From a virus, in IMG/VR virus record IMGVR_UViG_3300008448_000004, positions 1 through 64,000 of that record: a DNA stretch of 64,000 nucleotides. One strand, 5' to 3'. Position numbers and translations under genes: made by a program. The notes beneath the pieces are model-generated. The model was not told the origin of the DNA. It worked only from the letters and a program-made list of their open reading frames with translations, and did no database searches. Of this stretch, positions 20,369 through 28,104 are shown piece after piece. The stretch's first letter is position 1; the number at the start of each line of letters is the position of its first letter.

Positions 20369-22660
20369 TTACCCTCCTTCTAAGCGTTCTCTTGCTGCAT
20401 CATCTTCTGCTAATCTTTTCTTAGCTTTCTCAGCTTCTTTTTGGATAAGAGGGTTTCTTGAGAACTTAGCTGCTGTTATAGTAGCTTTTAATTTAGCACG
20501 TTCTGCTTTAGTTAACAACTTCGCAGTTGTAGTCTCTGCGATTGAGCTAGAAGTGGTTCTTTCAATAGCATTTACTCCGGAAGTATTAGAACTTGTTGCA
20601 GCTATACCTTGATCCTGTATTTGAGATTTTGTCTTTGACACACTATCCTGTACTCTCTTTCTTACTTTCTTTTTCAACTTCTCTCCGTTCTTAAGACCTG
20701 TTATAAAATTATCAAGATCTTTTTGAGTCTCCGCTACATCTTCAGCAGCTCCGTCTTCATCAAAAGCATTATCATCCTCAAGAGTTAGATCTAAAGATCC
20801 AGCAACACTATCTAGTAGTTGTTGATCCTCTATTCCTAGAGAATTATCTGTACCTTGTACAAGCCCTCGACTTACAAGCTGTAATCTCAATTCTTCTACT
20901 AATACAACTGTGTTGGTAGCAAAGCTAAGATTACCTTCTAATACTAAAACACCTTTATCATCATATGCTACTGCTCTTCGTCTTTTTAAGGTCTTACCTT
21001 CATCTACAAGTTCTTCCTCGACAATACCGATAGTGTATCCAGGTATCTTAACCTTATTAAGTAAGTCTGCTTGAGCTTGTGCATAGTTGTTAGCAAATTG
21101 CTCTAGTTTTCGTTTAACATCTTTGAGATCTTCTAAAGCTCTTTGTGCTTCTTTAATAACTGGATTGTCTTTTAGCTGTTCGCAAGCAGTTAGCTTTACT
21201 AATAAGATTGTTATCTCTTGTTCAACGAGATTTATCTTCTCTAGCAAAAATAAGACGAAGTCGTAAACTAAAACTAAGAGTCTGTTTATTTGAGATAGTA
21301 CTTTAAGAATTGTCTCTTTTTGACGTTGGATTGTATTCTTTACTGTTTCTAGGGTAGAGTTAATTCCAAAAACAGTGAACATATTGGGTAGAGGTAGGGT
21401 ATGAAATAGCTTAACGATTATATCTAACACCTTCACTAAGGTTGTGACTAATCTAACAATGGTTCTCGCAAAAGTTATTATTTTTAAAATTTGAAGACCA
21501 GCTTGGGTTAAGCTCTTAACTGCTTTTAGTATGGATTTTACAGCAGGTATAAGTTGAGCTGGGTTTAGAGTTTTTTGCAGCTGTTCTACTTGCTTTTGTA
21601 TCTGTAGTAGGTTAACTAGGCCTTGGGCTGAATTTAAGGTAGAAATTGCTCCGAGTATTCCTTGGACGTCGTATAGTTTGTTAACGAGTTTTTGAATATC
21701 CTGATTAGGTATATCGGCGATAGTTCTATATTTGCCGAAGTATCCGGTCAAATCTTCTAAAGTACTTCTTAACTTTCCTGTTCCCGGTATCACGGATAAC
21801 AACGGTGTTACGGATTGAGTTATTTCCGGCCCCAGTCGTCTTAATTCAGTTAATACGTTAAGTAGTTTTTCTTTTTCAGCAGAACGATCTGCGTTTGTAG
21901 GTGCTGTTGTTGATACGGTTTCTTGAGTTCTAGCGTTGTTACTTATTGTTGAGAAAGCAGTATATTTTGTAATAGCTTCGTTTAGATTTGAAGCTTTTAA
22001 TTGAGCTTTCTTCAGCTGTTCTAAAGCTCTAGGATTATTTTTAAATACTTTATCTGTTGTAACTTTTGATAAGTAGTAATTTATGATATTACAGATATCT
22101 ATCTTATTGATAGCTTTAAGAGGTTTTAAGATAAACTTATCGAAAAAACTAGTAATCTTATCTTGATAGGATACCATCTTCTTAGCAGAAGTTAAAACAA
22201 ATTTCTCTAGTCCCTTTGCAGAAGGTGGCGGTACGGGCGGCGGTATAGGTGGAGGTGGTTTTGGTGTAAAGTTAGGAGTTATAGCAGTTTTAGCGATTGC
22301 AGGATTTTTTCTAGCAGCTCGGATTATTACTTCTCCTTCTTCTCCAGGCTGTGGCTCTAGAATTACCTCTCCTAAATCTGTCTTTTCAGTAGTTGTTGAA
22401 ATTGGCTTTAGGGCTGGTTTAAGGGAGACGTTCGTTATAGAAACGAACTCAGCAGGGACTTGAGCAGTATTTAGATTAAGCGTAAATTTACCTTGGCTAT
22501 CAGATGTCGTACCTACTGATGTCGGTTTTTGATTTTTATCAATAGCTAGAATAGATGCTCCTAATAGGGGTTGTCTTTTATTATCGTAAATAACTCCTGT
22601 TATAGTTCTCTTACCGGGGGGTAAGGCAGCTGGTGTAGTATTTGGTGTATTTTCTGCCAT
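20369..22660 (-). CDS. Baseplate-region protein with carboxypeptidase-regulatory-like domain (763 aa)
   Basis: Residues about 18-95 form a CarboxypepD_reg-like beta-sandwich (RTITGVIYDNKRQPLLGASI then TTSDSQGKFTLNL), the domain that usually begins Bacteroidetes TonB-dependent receptors. A proline run (KPPPPIPPPVPPP, near 135) follows, then long amphipathic and hydrophobic helices (about 150-560, including RLLVLVYDFVLFLLEKI) and a charged C-terminal tail. It lies between the gp5-like spike genes and gp25, where a hub, tape-measure-like or tail-tip protein would be expected. The exact role is open. Confidence 0.65.
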   Translation of the reverse strand: MAENTPNTTPAALPPGKRTITGVIYDNKRQPLLGASILAIDKNQKPTSVGTTSDSQGKFTLNLNTAQVPAEFVSITNVSLKPALKPISTTTEKTDLGEVILEPQPGEEGEVIIRAARKNPAIAKTAITPNFTPKPPPPIPPPVPPPSAKGLEKFVLTSAKKMVSYQDKITSFFDKFILKPLKAINKIDICNIINYYLSKVTTDKVFKNNPRALEQLKKAQLKASNLNEAITKYTAFSTISNNARTQETVSTTAPTNADRSAEKEKLLNVLTELRRLGPEITQSVTPLLSVIPGTGKLRSTLEDLTGYFGKYRTIADIPNQDIQKLVNKLYDVQGILGAISTLNSAQGLVNLLQIQKQVEQLQKTLNPAQLIPAVKSILKAVKSLTQAGLQILKIITFARTIVRLVTTLVKVLDIIVKLFHTLPLPNMFTVFGINSTLETVKNTIQRQKETILKVLSQINRLLVLVYDFVLFLLEKINLVEQEITILLVKLTACEQLKDNPVIKEAQRALEDLKDVKRKLEQFANNYAQAQADLLNKVKIPGYTIGIVEEELVDEGKTLKRRRAVAYDDKGVLVLEGNLSFATNTVVLVEELRLQLVSRGLVQGTDNSLGIEDQQLLDSVAGSLDLTLEDDNAFDEDGAAEDVAETQKDLDNFITGLKNGEKLKKKVRKRVQDSVSKTKSQIQDQGIAATSSNTSGVNAIERTTSSSIAETTTAKLLTKAERAKLKATITAAKFSRNPLIQKEAEKAKKRLAEDDAARERLEGG

Positions 22661-22664
22661 TAGG

Positions 22665-23180
22665 TTATTTAGTGTAAGATACTTGTGATTTTATATTATC
22701 AAGGCTACCGCTTATGTTAATGCAGGTACTTTTTAAGCTAGAAGCTTTACTTACTACATCTACTACTGCTTCTGCAAAATTTGAATCACTTAAATTAGAT
22801 AATGCATCTGCTGTTGCAGCTAATTTTGATAAAAGAAGTCCCAGGTCTTTTGCTAAGGTGTTTGCTTTAGTCACAGGCTCTCCTTCTGGTTTGGCTTGTA
22901 GTCCGAGCTCAATAATCGGAGCATTTATAGTCGTACCTGTCTTACTATCTATATTGACTGCTCCAGGCGATGATAACCCGATTGCATTCTTACCGAATAA
23001 AAAAATAGAATCTCCTTTGCTGTGTACTATTACTCTACCAGAGGTTAGTATAATCTGCTCTCCTTTGTAAGGGAATTGAGGTATGTAAGGAGTTTGTTGA
23101 ACTCTAGTGTTCTTATTTTGATCATCCTTAACTAAGGTTGAAACCAGTTCTTTAATACTATTTAAAGGTCTTGTTGCCAT
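22665..23180 (-). CDS. Possible central-spike protein (171 aa)
   Basis: The middle (about 45-100) contains short beta repeats (GEQIILTSGRVIVHSKGDSIFLFG, VNIDSKTGTTINAP) like the triple-stranded beta-helix needle of gp5/VgrG proteins; the C-terminal half is helical. It follows the gp5-like OB-fold gene by two bases, so the hub and spike, fused in T4 gp5, may here be two proteins. Inference from repeat pattern and order. Confidence 0.6.
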   Translation of the reverse strand: MATRPLNSIKELVSTLVKDDQNKNTRVQQTPYIPQFPYKGEQIILTSGRVIVHSKGDSIFLFGKNAIGLSSPGAVNIDSKTGTTINAPIIELGLQAKPEGEPVTKANTLAKDLGLLLSKLAATADALSNLSDSNFAEAVVDVVSKASSLKSTCINISGSLDNIKSQVSYTK

Positions 23181-23182
23181 AG

Positions 23183-24040
23183 TTATTGGTTATTTCTTCT
23201 ATCTTGTTCTTTTCTTGAAATAGTATTATAACTAGTAGGTAGTACAGGTATACTTAATAACGTATCCTGACTAACATTAGGCTGTGTGTAAAATGATTCT
23301 AAACTAAAGTTATCTTTAATATCTTGAATTTCAATTTCCTGAGTTGTTGTAAGCCATATTGAGCTTTTATCCATATTTACATCTTCGACGAGAAGCATGA
23401 AAGGGTCACCACTTCCAGAGGGATGCCCATTAGTTATGATTGTTATAGGATCTCCTTCTGTACCGGATTTACTCCATGGATTAGTTGTTCCTGGTTTGCT
23501 GGTACTTCCAAATCTAATAGAGCTTCCCCATCTACTTTCCATTATGATATCTCCAAGGAAAGGTTTAAGTGACAATACAGAATCTTTCTCTGCAATGTCT
23601 GCAGTTGGTCGAGTTGCGCTTTTAGATTGAGGTATGCTTATTCCTTGTTCTATATCTCGTCTAGTCGGCGTTGTCTTTTTAGCTTTATTACCGTATGTAA
23701 TTAAATTAGGAAACTTATTGTGGTGAGTATTCACCCAAAGAGCGAAAGGAGAAAAGTAGTATTTAGATTGAGCAGTACTAGATTCATTTAAGTTATAACT
23801 AGGACCTGTTATGATAGCCACAATTTCATCTTCAACGGGAAATTGTTTAAAATTTACATTTAAAGGTCTAGCTTTATTATCTCCAGAAGAATTACCGAAT
23901 AGGGGAGTGTAGGTTATAAGGCCTAGATTTTTAGGATCGTCTAAAATAACAGAATCAACTCTACCTATAATAACTCCTTTTATAGAAGAGCTATTACCGG
24001 ATTTTACACCCCTGTTTACCTCTTGGTTATTCTCCAGCAT
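23183..24040 (-). CDS. Baseplate hub OB-fold protein, gp5-like (285 aa)
   Basis: GVIIGRVDSVILDD opens an OB-fold-like region, and GDIIMESRWGSSIRFGSTSKPG with NPWSKSG and GDPITIITNG (about 160-215) is the pattern of gp5-like hub proteins in T4-like phages. There is no lysozyme insertion (no catalytic E-D/C-T arrangement seen), unlike T4 gp5. It starts at the base where the 110-residue gene ends (ATG overlapping the stop). Confidence 0.75.
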   Translation of the reverse strand: MLENNQEVNRGVKSGNSSSIKGVIIGRVDSVILDDPKNLGLITYTPLFGNSSGDNKARPLNVNFKQFPVEDEIVAIITGPSYNLNESSTAQSKYYFSPFALWVNTHHNKFPNLITYGNKAKKTTPTRRDIEQGISIPQSKSATRPTADIAEKDSVLSLKPFLGDIIMESRWGSSIRFGSTSKPGTTNPWSKSGTEGDPITIITNGHPSGSGDPFMLLVEDVNMDKSSIWLTTTQEIEIQDIKDNFSLESFYTQPNVSQDTLLSIPVLPTSYNTISRKEQDRRNNQ

Positions 24041-24372
24041 TACTTAGCTTCTAGCTGTTTAATTTCACTAAAAATAAGTTCCTTATCTCTTTCTGAAAGT
24101 AGACCTCCTTCTTGAGATTCGGTAGCGTTAGCCATAGCTTTTTGAACGATGCCTGCCATCTTAATTAAAGCTTCATCATTCTTAACAGCTACTTCCATGT
24201 AACCTTGTAATAGAGGTACGATTAGAACAGCATCGCCAGGTTCGTTTATCATATCTTTTAACTGTAAGATCATATCCTTAAGCTGCTTTTCTTTATTTCT
24301 ACTGTTTTTGTAGATATCTTCTAGCAACGAGGAGAAGGTCTTACCGTTAAAAACTTCTTGATTAAAGTCCAT
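24040..24372 (-). CDS. Small helical protein in baseplate operon (110 aa)
   Basis: Almost entirely helical and charged (YKNSRNKEKQLKDMILQLKDMI), ending LSERDKELIFSEIKQLEAK. No family recognised. It overlaps the gp5-like gene by one base and follows the sigma factor gene by about 25 bases. CTATTTATT lies shortly upstream of its ATG, near the putative late motif. Confidence 0.65.
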   Translation of the reverse strand: MDFNQEVFNGKTFSSLLEDIYKNSRNKEKQLKDMILQLKDMINEPGDAVLIVPLLQGYMEVAVKNDEALIKMAGIVQKAMANATESQEGGLLSERDKELIFSEIKQLEAK

Positions 24373-24397
24373 GATCTTTTAAAATAAATAGTGAGCC

Positions 24398-25168
24398 TTA
24401 AAAAATATCTGAACTGTAACCGTATTCTAAGTATCTATTGTTTAGAGCTTTATATAATTTCTTTAGTCTCTTGATTATACTAGTTACAACCGGGGTTGGT
24501 GCGTCTGTAATCTCTCTGATGTATATATACAGGGCTTTTTTGGATAGTATATCTAGGTTTTCTCTTTTACGGAAGAGTTCTAATATAGCATCAGCTACTT
24601 TAGCGTCTCTCTCTTTAGGGAAGAATAAACTAAGATTACTCTCTACGTATTTAACAAATAAATCAAGTACGCTAGTTGTTTCAAGATTCTGTTCCTTATC
24701 TATACTATTTACTATACCAGCCAAGATTGTCTTATCTACATCAACATCTTCAAGAGGAGCTTTTTCTTTCTTTCTCTTATAGTTACGTTTATTGTAGTTA
24801 ATTAAATACCTCTTTGCTATAGTACCAAAGTAAGAGTAAGCTTTACCTTTTGATTGATCGTACAAATGTAACTTCTCTAGTAAGACTGCTACTACTTCAT
24901 GTTTAAGCTCATCTATCGTATTAACTTCTGTATAATAGAACTTAAAAGTGTGAATTATATTTTCTGCTAGTTTATGAAAAGCATAATTAATCTTTTCGTT
25001 AAAAAGTTTATTCCTGTGAATACTATTTGAACTAGCTAAATACTCTAAAATAGCATCTTCGGTTTCCTGTGTAAAATAGAGTATGGATTGTTTTGGTTTT
25101 CGTTTTCGGACTGTGCCTGCTTTTGTTAATTGTACTTCTACTTCATTCTCTACAAGTTCATGGTTCAT
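24398..25168 (-). CDS. Late-transcription sigma factor, gp55-like (256 aa)
   Basis: Residues about 85-140 (DELKHEVVAVLLEKLHLYDQ, then KAYSYFGTIAKRYLINYNKRN) carry the sigma region 2 pattern of T4 gp55-type late sigma factors, with an aromatic/basic helix for -10 recognition. A Lys/Arg-rich N-terminus and helical C-terminus follow. Length (T4 gp55 is 185 residues) is somewhat greater. It would direct host RNA polymerase to late promoters; the CTATTTATA motif found near several late genes is a candidate target. Overlaps the next upstream gene by four bases. Confidence 0.75.
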   Translation of the reverse strand: MNHELVENEVEVQLTKAGTVRKRKPKQSILYFTQETEDAILEYLASSNSIHRNKLFNEKINYAFHKLAENIIHTFKFYYTEVNTIDELKHEVVAVLLEKLHLYDQSKGKAYSYFGTIAKRYLINYNKRNYKRKKEKAPLEDVDVDKTILAGIVNSIDKEQNLETTSVLDLFVKYVESNLSLFFPKERDAKVADAILELFRKRENLDILSKKALYIYIREITDAPTPVVTSIIKRLKKLYKALNNRYLEYGYSSDIF

Positions 25169-25440
25169 TTTCTAAAAAATTGGTTTAACAGTTTCTGTAT
25201 CTCCATAACTGTATTAAAGAACGTTCCGACCTCGTCATCGCTCTTAAAGATACCGCGCTTATCCATCTCTGATAGCATTTTATCAGATTGTTCTACGATA
25301 GCTTGCATATTCGTTATGAGCTGATTTTGATCTTCTACGATACGTTCGAGTTTAATATTCTTTTGGTAAAGGTTAAAAACAATATACCCTATGATCGTAA
25401 AAAACCATAGGGCTATATTTAAAAGTGTACTTACTGTCAT
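25165..25440 (-). CDS. Small membrane protein with coiled coil (91 aa)
   Basis: One N-terminal membrane segment (residues about 5-24, LLNIALWFFTIIGYIVFNLY) followed by a long coiled coil (KNIKLERIVEDQNQLITNMQ onward). ATGA-type overlap with the sigma gene. Function unknown; size and topology fit an inner-membrane accessory protein. Confidence 0.65.
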   Translation of the reverse strand: MTVSTLLNIALWFFTIIGYIVFNLYQKNIKLERIVEDQNQLITNMQAIVEQSDKMLSEMDKRGIFKSDDEVGTFFNTVMEIQKLLNQFFRK

Positions 25441-25443
25441 AGT

Positions 25444-26226
25444 TTATAAGTTTTTTAATGCATTTAAAATACCTGGATTGTTTGATCCGAGGCGTTTTAA
25501 AGCTGTTTGAGATGCTTTAGGATTATTTGTTTTTACAGCTGGTTTTGGGGTAGCTGGTTTGGAGTTAGCTTTATTAAACTTTCCGTACCATTCATGTTCC
25601 CATTCTACTCTAGCTGCTAACATATCTGCTTGATGCACTAGGATAGGAAGGTAGCTTCTTAATCGAGATTCCGGTTGATAAGAAATTAGATAAGGTTTAT
25701 TAGATTCATCGTACAAGCCGTCATGTAACTTTATACCTAGGTATTCATTCTGAGAAATTACTATACCTTCAGCTTGTAGTATAAAGAGAGACCTGTCTGG
25801 AACAGTTGAGAAGGGTAGTGATGTGTTGTACTTATACATCCTTCCTAGCTTTTGAATCTCCCAGTCGTTATCGTTAGGGTGAGTACCTGGTGTTTCTGGA
25901 AGACCTAATTTACCGAGGTCATGGTTAATACAAACAAAAGCTAACTCTTCATCAGTAAAATCTGTCTTAGCTTCAAAAATTTCCCAAGTAGCTTTTAATT
26001 GAAAAGCAGCAGCAACTACTCTATTGATGTGATCAACATAGCCACCGGGTATACAGTTATGGTTAGATTTAGTGATAGCAGCAGGAGCTAGAACGATATG
26101 ATCTTCCATCTTCTTATACATCTCCATAAGCTTATCACCCCTTTCTCCAGTAATATACTTACCTATATTATCTTGAAATATGAACCAATTCTCTTGTATC
26201 TGCTCCGCGGATAATTCGTAACTCAT
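25444..26226 (-). CDS. HD-domain phosphohydrolase-like protein (260 aa)
   Basis: Metal-binding pattern of the HD superfamily: GGYVDHINRVV (His near 66), VCINHDLGKLG (HD near 102-103), IKLHDGLYD and a late HQADMLAARVEW. Members hydrolyse nucleotides, cyclic nucleotides or nucleic-acid ends; substrate cannot be told here. The C-terminal about 45 residues are low-complexity Lys/Pro/Ala. Located in the structural operon next to the late sigma factor. Confidence 0.75.
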   Translation of the reverse strand: MSYELSAEQIQENWFIFQDNIGKYITGERGDKLMEMYKKMEDHIVLAPAAITKSNHNCIPGGYVDHINRVVAAAFQLKATWEIFEAKTDFTDEELAFVCINHDLGKLGLPETPGTHPNDNDWEIQKLGRMYKYNTSLPFSTVPDRSLFILQAEGIVISQNEYLGIKLHDGLYDESNKPYLISYQPESRLRSYLPILVHQADMLAARVEWEHEWYGKFNKANSKPATPKPAVKTNNPKASQTALKRLGSNNPGILNALKNL

Positions 26227-26229
26227 AAA

Positions 26230-26400
26230 TTAATTTTCTTTATTGATTAAGGATTGTATTTCGGCAATAAGTTCTTTAGCCCTACTAATTACATTTCTAA
26301 TCTCATTCTTAGGCGCATTAATAGTAGTTAATGAATCAATAGTAACTTGTAAATTCGCTAACTGTTCTAACTTTTTATCAACTAAAGGTTTGTATTTCAT
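26230..26400 (-). CDS. Small coiled-coil protein (56 aa)
   Basis: A 56-codon frame fills the space between the HD gene (three bases away) and the glutaredoxin-like gene, whose 3' end it overlaps by 23 bases. It begins MKYKPLVDKKLEQL and ends AELIAEIQSLINKEN-like helix, fully helical and charged. Overlapping start and tight packing match its neighbours; no family recognised. Confidence 0.6.
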   Translation of the reverse strand: MKYKPLVDKKLEQLANLQVTIDSLTTINAPKNEIRNVISRAKELIAEIQSLINKEN

Positions 26401-26713
26401 CTCTATGTTTTTTAATTATTTCTATAATCTCGTCAACGGAGTTATAATACTCAAAGTAATTATCTCCTAATTGAGTAAGGTTATCATTTTTCCCCTTTTG
26501 AGGATTTATAAAGACAGATTTTGAATACCCTACTTCTAATATAAGCTTCGGATATCTTGTATCTTCAAAAAACTGTTCTAATTTATGAATTTGAGCCCTG
26601 TACTCGGGGTCGGAGACTTCTATAGCAGTAAACGGTATTTTACTCTTCTTTAGAATCTTGATGGTATCATCGCAGAAACCACACCCTTCCATTTTAAATA
26701 CTCTTACTTTCAT
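26378..26713 (-). CDS. Glutaredoxin-like protein (111 aa)
   Basis: A thioredoxin-fold redox site CGFC at residues 11-14 follows a beta strand (MKVRVFKMEG), with YPKLILEVG as the cis-Pro strand (near 55-63). This fits phage glutaredoxins (NrdC/Grx type), which keep ribonucleotide reductase reduced or assist disulfide chemistry. A host-type promoter and A/G-rich leader lie upstream. Assignment good, substrate unknown. Confidence 0.8.
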   Translation of the reverse strand: MKVRVFKMEGCGFCDDTIKILKKSKIPFTAIEVSDPEYRAQIHKLEQFFEDTRYPKLILEVGYSKSVFINPQKGKNDNLTQLGDNYFEYYNSVDEIIEIIKKHRDEIQTFS

Positions 26714-26782
26714 CTTTCATTCTTTTATCTTTCTTCTTACTTACTTTCTTTCCTTCTTTTCTTAAGAAGAAATGCTTATAGC

Positions 26783-26815
26783 AAAAAGCTAAGGTTTTTT
26801 TAGCAGAAAAACAAC
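26783..26815 (-). promoter_or_regulatory. Putative Bacteroidetes-type promoter for structural operon
   Basis: Minus strand reads GTTG, exactly 20 nt after its TTG, then TAGCTTTTT, close to the -33/-7 consensus TTTG-N19-21-TAnnTTTG. It lacks the GTCTGA spacer word of the phage's main promoter family. About 70 nt of purine-rich leader separate it from the glutaredoxin-like ATG. Confidence 0.5.
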
Positions 26816-26834
26816 TTTCTAGAAAAAAAATATT

Positions 26835-27107
26835 TTAACTGAGAGATCTTAAGATGAGAATACCTTCATCATACAATTCCCATAATTCCCATTCTACACA
26901 CAAATCAACGATTTTGGAAGTTTCGTTTAAGATAATTCGCTTCGTTTCTTCATCTAAAGAACTAATAAATTCCGAAGCATCTGCACTCTGTAATGTGCTA
27001 GATATAGCTAATATATATTCTGTAATACTAGAGAAGTACTGGTTTAGGATCTCTTCCGTAGCTTCTTCTAAACCCATTTCTAATGTTAATGCATCTAATT
27101 CAGTCAT
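26835..27107 (-). CDS. Small acidic protein (90 aa)
   Basis: Acidic helical protein with no recognised motif (MTELDALTLEMGLEEATEEI; ends ELYDEGILILRSLS). First gene read leftward from the divergent region at 27110-27330, preceded by its own promoter and a strong leader hairpin. Function unknown. Confidence 0.65.
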   Translation of the reverse strand: MTELDALTLEMGLEEATEEILNQYFSSITEYILAISSTLQSADASEFISSLDEETKRIILNETSKIVDLCVEWELWELYDEGILILRSLS

Positions 27108-27125
27108 AGCTTCTTAACAAAAAGC

Positions 27126-27153
27126 GGGCCCAGGTTACTCCTAACCCAGGCCC
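27126..27153 (-). promoter_or_regulatory. Leader hairpin, possible attenuator
   Basis: Arms GGGCC-CA-GGTTA and TAACC-CA-GGCCC pair around a 4-nt loop with a 2x2 internal loop. In the minus-strand transcript the hairpin is followed by GCTTTTTG, then the ATG of the 90-residue gene about 18 nt later, so it lies between promoter and gene and could act as an intrinsic attenuator or RNA stabiliser. Confidence 0.5.
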
Positions 27154-27179
27154 TATATTTACACCCTAACCAACATTAA

Positions 27180-27211
27180 TAAATATACATGGTTTTCTAA
27201 AACAAACCAAC
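27180..27211 (-). promoter_or_regulatory. Putative promoter for the 90-aa gene
   Basis: Minus strand GTTGG, 20 nt after its TTG then TATATTTA, matching the Bacteroidetes -33/-7 layout. The leader hairpin at 27126-27153 lies downstream. Confidence 0.45.
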
Positions 27212-27332
27212 TTTTCTTTAAATTTTTATTTTTTAATTTAGATGAACTATTTATAATGGATATAAACTCTTAAGCAACTAAGAGTAGGATTAACGTAACC
27301 CCTTTCTATGGACTCTGATGATAAACGACTAA

Positions 27333-27545
27333 ATGAAATCGAAATCCAGATTCTTAAGCAACGCTTCAACAGTCTGCCTCATGATCGCAGTCTTTCTAAA
27401 CCCTCTTGGGTTCGACGCCTTATTCAAACTAGTAATGAACTGGACAGGTTCTTACTGGCTTACGGATGCGATTTTTTATGGAGGTGCACTCCTATTTGCT
27501 GGGCTTTATATTTATTTCAAAAAATTAGCTAATAAAGATTTATAA
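27333..27545 (+). CDS. Small membrane protein (70 aa)
   Basis: Two predicted membrane segments (residues about 12-34 and 44-62; LTDAIFYGGALLFAGLYIYF). Chosen over the overlapping +2 frame starting at 27308 because that frame lacks membrane or domain character and this one ends one base into the next gene's ATG (TAATG). First of the only three plus-strand genes; CTATTTATA at 27247-27255 lies upstream in the same orientation. Confidence 0.7.
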   Translation: MKSKSRFLSNASTVCLMIAVFLNPLGFDALFKLVMNWTGSYWLTDAIFYGGALLFAGLYIYFKKLANKDL

Positions 27546-28099
27546 TGGTACATAACCTACAACTACGTGAGTATATAAAAAATCAAGTACTAGAGGTATT
27601 GAATGAAGAAGATAATCTAGAAGCTGAATTAGAATCCGGCTTAAAAGATATTGCTAAAGATATTGCTCAAGGAATTGAGAAAAAAGAAGACCAGTTAAAA
27701 GAAGGTCCGGTTGTTCTAGCTTTAAGCGTTGCATTTGCCATCCCAGCTGTTATTGATGGATTAGGAAGCCTTATGAAGCTGATAGGTAAAGTAACTAAAT
27801 CTAAAGGAGTAGAGAATGCCTCTGAGAAGGTACTTCATGCAGCTCATAAAGTACATTCGTGGTTTCTAAAACCTATTAAGTGGGTTCTTAAAAAGAAGAT
27901 GCCCGACACTCCTGAGGATAAGATTAGCGAATTAGCTGAAACAATTCACAAGTCTATCGTATTCTTATTATTCGTTGCATCCGGTATCGGACTTGCTGCT
28001 GCAATTAAAAAAGCGCAAATCGGACAGGCTGCTGCGGAAGCTGCTTTAACAGCTATAAAAGGAACTGAATTAGGAACATTCGTCGCAAGTAAATTATAA
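27545..28099 (+). CDS. Membrane-associated virion-type protein (184 aa)
   Basis: Starts with LREYIKNQVLEVLNEE, an N-terminal amphipathic helix, then a charged coil, a hydrophobic segment (about 60-85, VVLALSVAFAIPAVIDGLGSL) and a second near the C-terminus (about 145-170). It overlaps the 70-residue gene stop. No family recognised; a pore-forming or internal virion protein is conceivable. Confidence 0.65.
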   Translation: MVHNLQLREYIKNQVLEVLNEEDNLEAELESGLKDIAKDIAQGIEKKEDQLKEGPVVLALSVAFAIPAVIDGLGSLMKLIGKVTKSKGVENASEKVLHAAHKVHSWFLKPIKWVLKKKMPDTPEDKISELAETIHKSIVFLLFVASGIGLAAAIKKAQIGQAAAEAALTAIKGTELGTFVASKL

Positions 28100-28104
28100 T
28101 TAAC

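Noticed and set aside
27308-27532. 74-codon plus-strand frame
   Set aside because: It overlaps the membrane-protein frame and lacks domain or membrane character; the other frame couples to the next gene.
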